From Cyclonatronum proteinivorum (GTDB lineage: Bacteria; Bacteroidota; Rhodothermia; Balneolales; Cyclonatronaceae), in assembly GCF_003353065.1 (NCBI RefSeq), contig NZ_CP027806.1:1256001-1320000 (forward strand): DNA of 64,000 nucleotides, read 5' to 3'. The notes beneath the pieces were generated by a model. The model was not told the DNA's origin. It saw only the letters and a program-made list of their open reading frames with translations, and made no database searches. Position 1 is the first letter of the stretch. Each line of letters starts with the position of its first letter. Positions 29,417-37,236 of the stretch are shown piece by piece. The position numbers were made by a program, and so were the translations under genes.

Positions 29417-31639
29417 ATGAAAGCACTATTCACCTATACTTGCACAATTGTTATAAGCCTCATTTTATTTGCGGCTTGTTCAAACAGCCCTGTCGATACC
29501 CAAGAGCCTGAAGACGGCTTTAAGGGCATGCGTATTCCCGCCGGCTTTACATTTAATACGACCAATGATGTTACCATCAATGTTGAGCGCGGCGAATTAA
29601 CGGAAAGCGTCATCGCAACCATACTTTCCGCTCACCCGGCTGATAACGGGCGGGTTATACAGCGGGCTGCGATTACTGACGGCGACAGCAGGTCTTTTAA
29701 CCTGAGCATACCCGCGCATGTGAACGCAGTCTGGGTTGCTACTAAATCACCCGGCGAACTCACCCGTTTTCAGAAAGTTGAAATTACGCCTGGCGGCACC
29801 TTTACCGTTGTTGCAGGTTCGGAGCCGCAGCAGCGCGGTGCTGGTGATGCGGGGTTAATGAATGTGCCCAATGGGTGTGATACAGGCTGTGACCGTATTC
29901 TGACTGGTGCAATTAGTGGTGACCAAGGGAATATTTTGATTGTTAACGGGAACGAGACTGTATGTATGGCCGATGGGTCGTCATTTAATGGTGTGGTAAG
30001 GTTTGCAGGTGGTAGTACCGGAGCAGAGTTTCGTGTTTGCGGTGAGCTTACTTTATCTAACATTGAGTCATGGGGAGGCAGCCGTCCAAACTTTGAGATT
30101 GGTACCAGCGGAACACTAACCTCTTCCAATTTTGCGATCAATAATCAGCAATCAGTAGTAAATAATTTCGGAACTGTAAGCCTGACGCAGAATTCGGTGA
30201 ATATGTCGTATACCTTTAATAACTATGGTACCCTAACGGCGAATACTGTTTCTGTAGGTGGTACTTTCAATAATGAAGGTAACTTTACGGCCAGCAACAA
30301 TCTGACCAACAATAGCGGAACCATCAACAACAATGGTTTCATCTCTGTAGGCAACACCTTCGCGAATAACTCAACTGCTTCAACGGTCAACTCCTGTTCC
30401 TTTGAGGTTGGGCAAAACTTTCAGCAAAATGCTGAGTTCATCAACAATGATTTCCTGAGTATAAATGGCCCGTATGTACTGAATTCTGGTGGGGGTAACT
30501 TCAATGTATTCGGACCCGGTGCTTTGGTCGTTGCTCAGTCATTTACAGCCAATTCGTTACTAACAGGTCCGACTGAAGCCTATGCAAGATTTAATATTGC
30601 GAATACCGCAACGATAAACAGTGGTGGTAATCTTACCAACAACCTTGATCTTTGTTTGGAATCAGGCAATGGAATTACCAATACCGGGACTATAGGCGCA
30701 GCGGTTACCTTCTGCGACGCCTTTATTCCTTCTTCATCGTGTAATCCGGGCGCAGGCACTCAGGGTGCTACAGATTCTGACGGAGATGGCGTTCCCGATG
30801 ATGAAGATGACTACCCGGACGACCCGCTTCGTGCTTTTAACAACTTCTTCCCCGCTGCCAATGTATATGCAACAATGGCTTTTGAAGACCTATGGCCAGC
30901 ACTGGGCGACTATGATATGAACGATTTGGTTATAGATTATAACCTCAATAAAGTAACCAACGCGGATGATCAGATTAAAGACCTTGTGTTTAGTATAAAG
31001 ATTCGTGCAACAGGTGCAGCAGTGAGCAATGGTCTTGCTGTAATGTTACCGGTGTCACCCGGAAGTGTTGAGTCTGTTACGGGTCAAAACATTGGCGGTG
31101 GTATTGTAACGCTTAATGGCAACGGAACAGAGGCGGAGCAAAGCAATGCAGTTGTTGTTTTCACAGATGATACAACTCGTGAACTTGGTCGTTTTCAAAA
31201 TACTCAAAATCCGGCCAGACATGTTCCTTATGATGAGTTTACGGTGACCATTACCTTCGGAGATGCAATCGAAAGAAGCGTATTGGGAACGGCACCCTTC
31301 AACATTTTCACTTTTCGTGTAGACGACCGGGGTAAGGAAATACACCTGCCGGGCATGGCGCCTACCGACCTTGCAGACACCTCCCTGTTTGGAACTGTTG
31401 ATGACGCAACTGATCCCAACACCGATACCTTTTTTGTATCGGAAAGTGGGTTAAACTGGGCCATTCACGTTCCCGAAAGTATTCCTTATCCGCTCGAAGG
31501 ACATGATATGACTTTGGCATTTCCTAATTTTCGGGAATGGGCAGAGTCTGGCGGAACATCGAATACAGACTGGTTTACGGATGAATCAGAAAATCGGGTG
31601 AATGGACGGCTCTATATTCGGAATGAAGCACTTGATTAA
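29417..31639 (+). CDS. Asn-rich LruC-domain lipoprotein
   Basis: 740-residue surface or periplasmic lipoprotein. The signal peptide ends in a lipobox with Cys21 (ILFAACS). The middle region, about residues 225-400, is rich in short Asn/Gly/Thr repeats of the form NNxGTLTxNxVxVGGTFNN, suggesting a beta-solenoid. A calcium-binding thrombospondin type 3-like segment follows (DSDGDGVPDDEDDYPDDP, about 453-475). The C-terminus matches the LruC domain (FEDLWPALGDYDMNDLVIDY, then DLVFSIKIRATGA). LruC proteins occur in Bacteroidota and Leptospira, and their role is not established. It is followed by its own terminator and lies inside the polysaccharide locus. Confidence 0.85.
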   Translation: MKALFTYTCTIVISLILFAACSNSPVDTQEPEDGFKGMRIPAGFTFNTTNDVTINVERGELTESVIATILSAHPADNGRVIQRAAITDGDSRSFNLSIPAHVNAVWVATKSPGELTRFQKVEITPGGTFTVVAGSEPQQRGAGDAGLMNVPNGCDTGCDRILTGAISGDQGNILIVNGNETVCMADGSSFNGVVRFAGGSTGAEFRVCGELTLSNIESWGGSRPNFEIGTSGTLTSSNFAINNQQSVVNNFGTVSLTQNSVNMSYTFNNYGTLTANTVSVGGTFNNEGNFTASNNLTNNSGTINNNGFISVGNTFANNSTASTVNSCSFEVGQNFQQNAEFINNDFLSINGPYVLNSGGGNFNVFGPGALVVAQSFTANSLLTGPTEAYARFNIANTATINSGGNLTNNLDLCLESGNGITNTGTIGAAVTFCDAFIPSSSCNPGAGTQGATDSDGDGVPDDEDDYPDDPLRAFNNFFPAANVYATMAFEDLWPALGDYDMNDLVIDYNLNKVTNADDQIKDLVFSIKIRATGAAVSNGLAVMLPVSPGSVESVTGQNIGGGIVTLNGNGTEAEQSNAVVVFTDDTTRELGRFQNTQNPARHVPYDEFTVTITFGDAIERSVLGTAPFNIFTFRVDDRGKEIHLPGMAPTDLADTSLFGTVDDATDPNTDTFFVSESGLNWAIHVPESIPYPLEGHDMTLAFPNFREWAESGGTSNTDWFTDESENRVNGRLYIRNEALD

Positions 31640-31669
31640 ATAAATCTGCAGATATCAGTAGAAGTAACT

Positions 31670-31707
31670 GCCTGAGCAGCAAGTCTTAGCTTGCTGCTCA
31701 GGCTTTT
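31670..31707 (+). terminator. Terminator after the LruC lipoprotein
   Basis: A perfect 14-bp stem (GCCTGAGCAGCAAG at 31670-31683 with CTTGCTGCTCAGGC at 31690-31703) with a 6-base loop is followed by TTTT. Confidence 0.92.
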
Positions 31708-31891
31708 GGTACATCTGGTCAGCACAAGATCACTAAAGAATTTAGCTCAAATAGTGGCTGTAAATGTTCAAAATTATACTTTAATTATAAAAGCAGGTCA
31801 AAACCGAAAAATCACTTTAGATCGCAATACCTGCCGTTAACCTCCTACAATGCACTACAATACATGTCTGTTAACCTTGTAAAGATTTCTC

Positions 31892-33949
31892 ATGCGTTAC
31901 GAACTTATTGATCATCTTATTTCCTCGCTCGATTTAGTGGCTGGTAAGGATATTTTTTTTAAAGAACTTAGCAAAAGGTTATCAGACATCACTGATGAAA
32001 TAGAATTTGATCGTATAACCCTATACGACATTACTTATGAGCAGACTTCTGAGAATCCGGCTCTTGGGTACTTTTCACAGATGCTGCAATGGAATGATTT
32101 AGGGAATATACAGGAAGAAAACGTTGAAGCTTCGGAAATACCTGTTAATCCCTATTTTGAAAGATGGGCAACGCTATTGTCGCAAAATAATGTGCTTTAC
32201 GGGCCCCCGGATTCATTTCCCGAAATAGAAGCTGAAGTATTGGAAGCTATGGGTATCAAATATGTTGTAATAGTTCCGTACCTGAACCGTGGACAGCTTG
32301 AGGGTTTTGCAGCATTTGAACGTACAAGAGATAAAAGTGAAGCACTTTGGGCCTCAAGTTTCCATCAGGATGAATTCCGGCTCATCGGTCGCTGGCTGTT
32401 TAACCTTATGAAATCCCGCAAGCAGATACTGCAGCTTGAAAATGAGAAACGCCTTTTAGCTGCACAGCTTGATTCCAAAAATCAGATTCTTGCAAATTTA
32501 AGTCACGAGATTCGCACGCCAATGAATGGCATTGTCGGACTCGCAGAACAGCTTGAAGACCTTGAAAATGATATAAGTAAACGCTCATTTTTGGAGTCTA
32601 TAAAACTATCTTCGGCTAACCTTATGGAAGTCCTGTCAGATATCGCCGAATTTTCTACTTCAGAAGCCGAGACGATACAAATTTCTACGGATCAGATAGA
32701 CGTGCGGCGCGATATTAAACCCATAATGGAGCTTTTCCGCGACAAAGCGGTTGAAAAAGGCTTGAGGTTTGAAGCTGATATTGATGACGATGTGCCTGAG
32801 TTAATTGAATCTGACTTTGTGAAAATCCGGAATATCATTAAGAACCTCACTGATAATGCGATTAAATTCACATCTGATGGATATGTAAAGTCAAGGCTTT
32901 CCTTTGAACAAAATGAGAATGATCACGATTACCTTATTCTAAAGGTCAAAGATACAGGAATCGGTATTTCAAAAGATAAACAGGATTATGTTTTTGAAAA
33001 GTACGCTCAAATAGAACAGGGGTTCACACGTACGTACAGTGGTATCGGGCTCGGTCTGAGCATTGTTAAAAATACGGTAAACATGCTTTCCGGAAACATA
33101 GCGCTTGAAAGTGAGCCTGGAAAAGGGTGTCTTTTTGTGATCCGTATTCCTGTGCTTACGCTTAAACAGGCAGGGACGAATAAGGTTAGCTATGAGTCTC
33201 TGGAAAATATGCGTATCTTGGTAGTAGATGACCACCCGATTAATCGCAAAGTGGTCACTACAATATTGGACAAATGGAATGCGAAGTATGAAATTGCGTG
33301 CAACGGACGAGAAGCAGTAGAAATAGCTTCGAAGCAGCAATTTGATATCATTTTAATGGATATTCAGATGCCTGTGATGGATGGCTATGACGCAACAGTA
33401 AAAATCAGAGAAGTGCGTGGAGATCAGGTCACAATACTCGCGCTTACAGCATCCATTCTCAAGGAAGATGAAAAGCACTGTCTGGAAGTAGGAATGAATG
33501 GTATTATCAGAAAACCATTTTTCCCTGATAATCTAAAAAAATGGCTCAACAACCCTAACCATGAAAACAAAGAAGATACATCTGATATGGCAGCATTAAA
33601 CAATGAAACAGTAACCGATCTCGCATATCTGAACGAGATCTCTGACGGGAACAAAGAATTTATCGATGAAATGGTAAATCTGTTTGTAGATCAGTCAGGT
33701 GGTCACATTGAATCCTTAAGAGAGGGATTGAGAAATAGTGACTATGCCGTAATTGCGGCCGCTGCGCATAAATTAAAACCAGTTCTGGGTTATGTCGGAA
33801 TTGACCTTGAAAAATCGGGAATTAAGCAAATTGAGACTGTTTCTAAAAGTCACGGTGATTTTGAAATGATTGAAAAGCTTATTGATGAGCTTGAAGGTCT
33901 GATTAATAAAGCCAATGACGAATTGAACAATTATCTCGCTGAATCCTAA
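31892..33949 (+). CDS. Hybrid sensor histidine kinase (GAF-like-HK-REC-HPt)
   Basis: 685-residue soluble phosphorelay kinase. A GAF-like sensor at about residues 10-165 is joined by a coiled coil to HisKA with His205 in NLSHEIRTPMNG. The ATPase domain has NLTDNAIKF, DTGIGI and GIGLGLSIVK. The receiver has VVDDHPINR and phospho-acceptor Asp490 in LMDIQMPVMDG. The C-terminal HPt has His626 in AAAHKLKPVLG. No membrane segment is visible. A single-domain receiver begins 17 bases downstream and is the natural final acceptor. Both precede the priming sugar transferase, which points to control of polysaccharide production. Confidence 0.93.
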   Translation: MRYELIDHLISSLDLVAGKDIFFKELSKRLSDITDEIEFDRITLYDITYEQTSENPALGYFSQMLQWNDLGNIQEENVEASEIPVNPYFERWATLLSQNNVLYGPPDSFPEIEAEVLEAMGIKYVVIVPYLNRGQLEGFAAFERTRDKSEALWASSFHQDEFRLIGRWLFNLMKSRKQILQLENEKRLLAAQLDSKNQILANLSHEIRTPMNGIVGLAEQLEDLENDISKRSFLESIKLSSANLMEVLSDIAEFSTSEAETIQISTDQIDVRRDIKPIMELFRDKAVEKGLRFEADIDDDVPELIESDFVKIRNIIKNLTDNAIKFTSDGYVKSRLSFEQNENDHDYLILKVKDTGIGISKDKQDYVFEKYAQIEQGFTRTYSGIGLGLSIVKNTVNMLSGNIALESEPGKGCLFVIRIPVLTLKQAGTNKVSYESLENMRILVVDDHPINRKVVTTILDKWNAKYEIACNGREAVEIASKQQFDIILMDIQMPVMDGYDATVKIREVRGDQVTILALTASILKEDEKHCLEVGMNGIIRKPFFPDNLKKWLNNPNHENKEDTSDMAALNNETVTDLAYLNEISDGNKEFIDEMVNLFVDQSGGHIESLREGLRNSDYAVIAAAAHKLKPVLGYVGIDLEKSGIKQIETVSKSHGDFEMIEKLIDELEGLINKANDELNNYLAES

Positions 33950-33966
33950 TATTATATTATAAAACT

Positions 33967-34353
33967 ATGTTTGATCATATAAAAGTGCTCATCGTTGATG
34001 ATGAAATAAGTATTAGAAAACTTCTTGAGTTCTATCTAAAAAAGCATTTTACAGTAATTGCAAAAAAAAATGGCAAAGAAGCCAAAGACTGGATAGAAGA
34101 AGGGAATTTACCTACTGTAATAGTTGCCGATCTAAATATGCCCGAAATGGATGGGTATGCTTTGATGGATTACGTTAGGGGGAATAGTAAGTATGATGGA
34201 ATACCATTAATGATTCTTTCTGCGAATGAGAGCAGTTCAGATCGTATTCGTTGTTTTAAGGCGGGTGCTGATGATTATGTAATTAAACCTTTCAATCCTG
34301 AAGAGTTGTATTACAGAATCTTTAATAAAATGAAACGAATAAATAATATTTGA
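33967..34353 (+). CDS. Single-domain response regulator
   Basis: 128-residue receiver without an output domain. The acidic pair is in LIVDDEISIRK, the phospho-acceptor is Asp55 in VADLNMPEMDG, and the conserved Ser and Lys are in MILSANESS and YVIKPFNPEEL. It is 17 bases after the hybrid kinase and 19 bases before the sugar transferase. It therefore probably works by protein-protein contact, possibly on the polysaccharide machinery; that is inference. Confidence 0.92.
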   Translation: MFDHIKVLIVDDEISIRKLLEFYLKKHFTVIAKKNGKEAKDWIEEGNLPTVIVADLNMPEMDGYALMDYVRGNSKYDGIPLMILSANESSSDRIRCFKAGADDYVIKPFNPEELYYRIFNKMKRINNI

Positions 34354-34372
34354 CCGTGATAGATTTGTTAGA

Positions 34373-35149
34373 ATGAATCGAAAATTTAATCTCTTAATAA
34401 AGCGAATATTCGATATCGTTGTTGCAGGTGTTCTGTTAATCATACTGTCACCTTTAATGCTTGTTATATATTTGCTGTTAAAGAAAGAATCCTCAGCTCC
34501 TGCAGTTTATATTTCGCAAAGAGTTGGTTCAAACTACCATATTTTTGATTTATATAAATTCAGAAGTATGATACCCGATGCTGATAAGCAGATGGATTTG
34601 CTGAAAGATCTTAATATGTATAGCAGTGATAAAATCTCTCAGAAAATGCAGAAAAAGGCCAGTAGTCAGGGGTCAGAAGGCGGCGAGAGTCTGAAAGAAA
34701 ATCAGGAAAAAGTAATTTTATATCAGGATGATAAAGTTGTAGACGAGTCTGATTACCTCATCGAAAAAGCAACTAAGGAAGGTGCTGCCTTCAAAAAAAT
34801 TGGTAATGATCCCCGAATTACAAAATTAGGGGCATTTATACGTAACACCAGTATTGATGAATTACCTCAGCTTTGGAACGTACTGAAGGGTGACATGTCT
34901 ATTGTTGGCAACAGACCGCTTCCGCTTTATGAAGCCGAAAAGCTCACGACTGACTTCGCATCGAAGCGTTTTTTAGCACCCGCGGGTCTTACAGGTCTTT
35001 GGCAGGTGACGAAGCGCGGTAAAGGAGATATGACCGAAGAAGAGCGCATCGCCCTCGATGTGAAATACGCTGAGGAGTTCAGTTTTTGGTTTGACATTAA
35101 AATTATGCTCATGACCATACCGGCACTCTTCCAAAGTGAAAATGTGTAA
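34373..35149 (+). CDS. Polyprenyl-phosphate phosphoglycosyl transferase (priming sugar transferase)
   Basis: 258-residue monotopic inner-membrane enzyme that starts repeat-unit assembly by moving a sugar phosphate onto undecaprenyl phosphate. An N-terminal hydrophobic helix (about residues 12-33, after KRIFDIV) is followed by VYISQRVG and LYKFRSM. The catalytic-core motifs are NDPRITKLGAFIRNTSIDELPQLWNVLKGDMSIVGNRP (split here as near residues 145-180) and GLTGLWQV. It is the short form without the extra N-terminal helices of WbaP/WcaJ. Between FRSM and NDPRIT it has a charged insertion of about 45-60 residues that is longer than usual. Confidence 0.93.
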   Translation: MNRKFNLLIKRIFDIVVAGVLLIILSPLMLVIYLLLKKESSAPAVYISQRVGSNYHIFDLYKFRSMIPDADKQMDLLKDLNMYSSDKISQKMQKKASSQGSEGGESLKENQEKVILYQDDKVVDESDYLIEKATKEGAAFKKIGNDPRITKLGAFIRNTSIDELPQLWNVLKGDMSIVGNRPLPLYEAEKLTTDFASKRFLAPAGLTGLWQVTKRGKGDMTEEERIALDVKYAEEFSFWFDIKIMLMTIPALFQSENV

Positions 35150-35186
35150 TTCTTTTTTTTGTATATTAGAATAAGACTAATTGATT

Positions 35187-36323
35187 ATGACAAAACGAGT
35201 AGCCATAGAAGCCCAGCGCATATTCAGACCGAAAAAGCACGGTATGGATATGGTTGCGCTTGAAACGGTGCGGCAGCTTATTGAACTGCAGCCCGAAGGT
35301 TACGAGTTTTTTGTCTTTGTGAAACCCGATGATGATGTTTGTGTTACTTCTTCAGGATGTGTTAACGTAATTGAACTGCCAGCTACAACCTACCCCTATT
35401 GGGAACAGATCGCTTTGCCAGCGGCACTGAACAGGTATAAAGTTGATTTGCTTCATACAACAAGCAACACAGCCCCGGTCAGCCCTGTTGTACCATTGAT
35501 AATTACCCTTCACGACATTATTTATCTGGAGAAGGGTGGTGTAAAAGGGGCTACATGGTACCAAAAACTCGGGACGGTCTACAGGAAGTGGAACGTACCC
35601 AGGGTTGTACCAAAAGCCAAAGCCCTGATAACGGTATCAGAGTTTGAGAAAAAGCGGATACAACAGCATTTTGGAGAAAAAACCAACGTGCATGTGGTGT
35701 ACAACGGCATCTCAGATCGCTTCTTTGCTGAAACCACAGCAACAGAAAAAGAAGCGGTAAAAGCCAGGTATAAGCTGCCGGATCAGTTTGTTTTCTTTCT
35801 CGGTAATACCGATCCCAAAAAAAACCTTCCCAATGTTTTAAAAGCAGCTTTAAGAATATTGCGCGAAGGCCCTGAAAATCTGAAGATGGTAATTGCCGAC
35901 TATGCGCCTGAAAGGCTTGAACAAATGCTCAAAGCGCATCAGGCAGAAGAGCTTGCATCCCGTTTTGTTCTGCCGGGCTATATTAAGAATACGGATTTGC
36001 CGGCTATATATGCTTCTTGCGCCCTGTTTCTGTATCCATCTCTCAGAGAAAGCTTCGGCATTCCCATTATCGAAGCACAGGCATGTGGTGCGCCCCTAAT
36101 TACTTCTAATACTTCATCCATGCCCGAAGTCTCAGGTTCTAAAGCGGTGCTCGTAGATCCTGCTGATTTTAATGATATTGCCGATAAAGCTCTGGAAGTG
36201 CTTCATAATGATGATTTCAGGCTGAAGCTTATTTCTGACGGAAAGCAAAACGCAGCACGCTTTTCTTGGAAACAAACAGCTCTTGGTACACTAAAGCTGT
36301 ATAGTGATATCCTGAATCGTTAA
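35187..36323 (+). CDS. Glycosyltransferase, GT4 family
   Basis: 378-residue cytoplasmic retaining transferase of the GT-B fold. The N-terminal half carries RIFRPKKHGMDMVALE and LHTTSNTAP. The C-terminal donor domain has FFLGNTDPKKNLPNVLKA, VLPGYIKNTDLPAIYASC and the E-x7-E signature in SLRESFGIPIIEAQACGAPL. The ATG at 35187 is preferred; an in-frame TTG two codons upstream is the only alternative. Its place after the priming transferase suggests it adds an early sugar of the repeat unit. Confidence 0.92.
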   Translation: MTKRVAIEAQRIFRPKKHGMDMVALETVRQLIELQPEGYEFFVFVKPDDDVCVTSSGCVNVIELPATTYPYWEQIALPAALNRYKVDLLHTTSNTAPVSPVVPLIITLHDIIYLEKGGVKGATWYQKLGTVYRKWNVPRVVPKAKALITVSEFEKKRIQQHFGEKTNVHVVYNGISDRFFAETTATEKEAVKARYKLPDQFVFFLGNTDPKKNLPNVLKAALRILREGPENLKMVIADYAPERLEQMLKAHQAEELASRFVLPGYIKNTDLPAIYASCALFLYPSLRESFGIPIIEAQACGAPLITSNTSSMPEVSGSKAVLVDPADFNDIADKALEVLHNDDFRLKLISDGKQNAARFSWKQTALGTLKLYSDILNR

Positions 36324-36351
36324 GAAATACTTAATCTACACCCTATTTGAA

Positions 36352-37233
36352 ATGAAATTCCGATGCCCTACAAAGTGGATCGGTGCGTTTCCCCTGCTTA
36401 TTGCACTGGGTCTCATCGTTGTAACTGTCAATTCAGAACAGGCTTCTGCACAGGTATTAAATGTCCAAACGGAAGTAGACCGTGGTGATGATCCCAAGAT
36501 TATAGCACGATTACAGCAACTTGCCTGGGAAAATCACGAGTCAAACAGGGTTGCAGAGACACTTGTCGTACAATCGAATTATGGCGTGCGTAATGCAAGA
36601 TTAGAGTGGTTAGACGCATTTACTTTCACATATAATTTCTACCCGGAACAGCTTCAGGATCAGGCAGGCCCTGATCTTTTCAATCGTGCAGGTATAGCAT
36701 TTAATATCAATCTTGGACGACTTGCCCGTACACCCGGCAGGATAAGAATGGCTATTGCTGAGCGCGATTTATACCGCTACGAACTCGAGGTTCAGCGTAA
36801 GCGAATATTTAATGATGTGATTGACCGCTATTCTTTCTTTTTATTAAGTGCTGAACTTTATCAGTTGTTTTTGGAAGCAGTCGAAAATTCACAGTCAACC
36901 GTAAATCTTGTTCGTGAAAGATTTGAAGCAGGTGATCTTAATATTGAACAGCTACAGCGTGGAGAAGAGTACCTCATTCTTGACCGGCAGCGTCTTATTA
37001 CAGCAAGGACTGATTTCTTCAAAGCGCGCTTTGCCGTTGAAGAGCTGATTGGTGTGCCGATTGCATCTGTTTTTGAAGATGTCTTTGGCGATGATTTTGC
37101 GGATGATGCTGATGGAGAAGAACATGATGATGATGAAGGCGAAGGTAATAACGAAACCGAACTTTTGCCTTCGCAGGAAAGTGAGGAGCCTGCTGATGTA
37201 AACGATGAAAATGATACGGACGCTGAGGAATAG
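36352..37233 (+). CDS. Truncated TolC-like outer-membrane protein with acidic tail
   Basis: 293-residue secreted protein. The signal peptide covers about residues 1-34 (ending in ASAQ). Beta and helical segments resemble half of a TolC/outer-membrane efflux protein: FTFTYNFYPEQ, AFNINLGRLARTPGRI, a long helix, then VNLVRERFEAGDLNIEQLQRGEE, which matches the usual helical motif. A complete TolC protomer has two such halves and is about 420-480 residues. The last 45 residues are almost all Asp, Glu, Asn and Gly. It ends three bases before the co-polymerase ATPase. It may serve as, or assist, the outer-membrane polysaccharide exit; this is inference. Confidence 0.7.
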   Translation: MKFRCPTKWIGAFPLLIALGLIVVTVNSEQASAQVLNVQTEVDRGDDPKIIARLQQLAWENHESNRVAETLVVQSNYGVRNARLEWLDAFTFTYNFYPEQLQDQAGPDLFNRAGIAFNINLGRLARTPGRIRMAIAERDLYRYELEVQRKRIFNDVIDRYSFFLLSAELYQLFLEAVENSQSTVNLVRERFEAGDLNIEQLQRGEEYLILDRQRLITARTDFFKARFAVEELIGVPIASVFEDVFGDDFADDADGEEHDDDEGEGNNETELLPSQESEEPADVNDENDTDAEE

Positions 37234-37236
37234 GCA

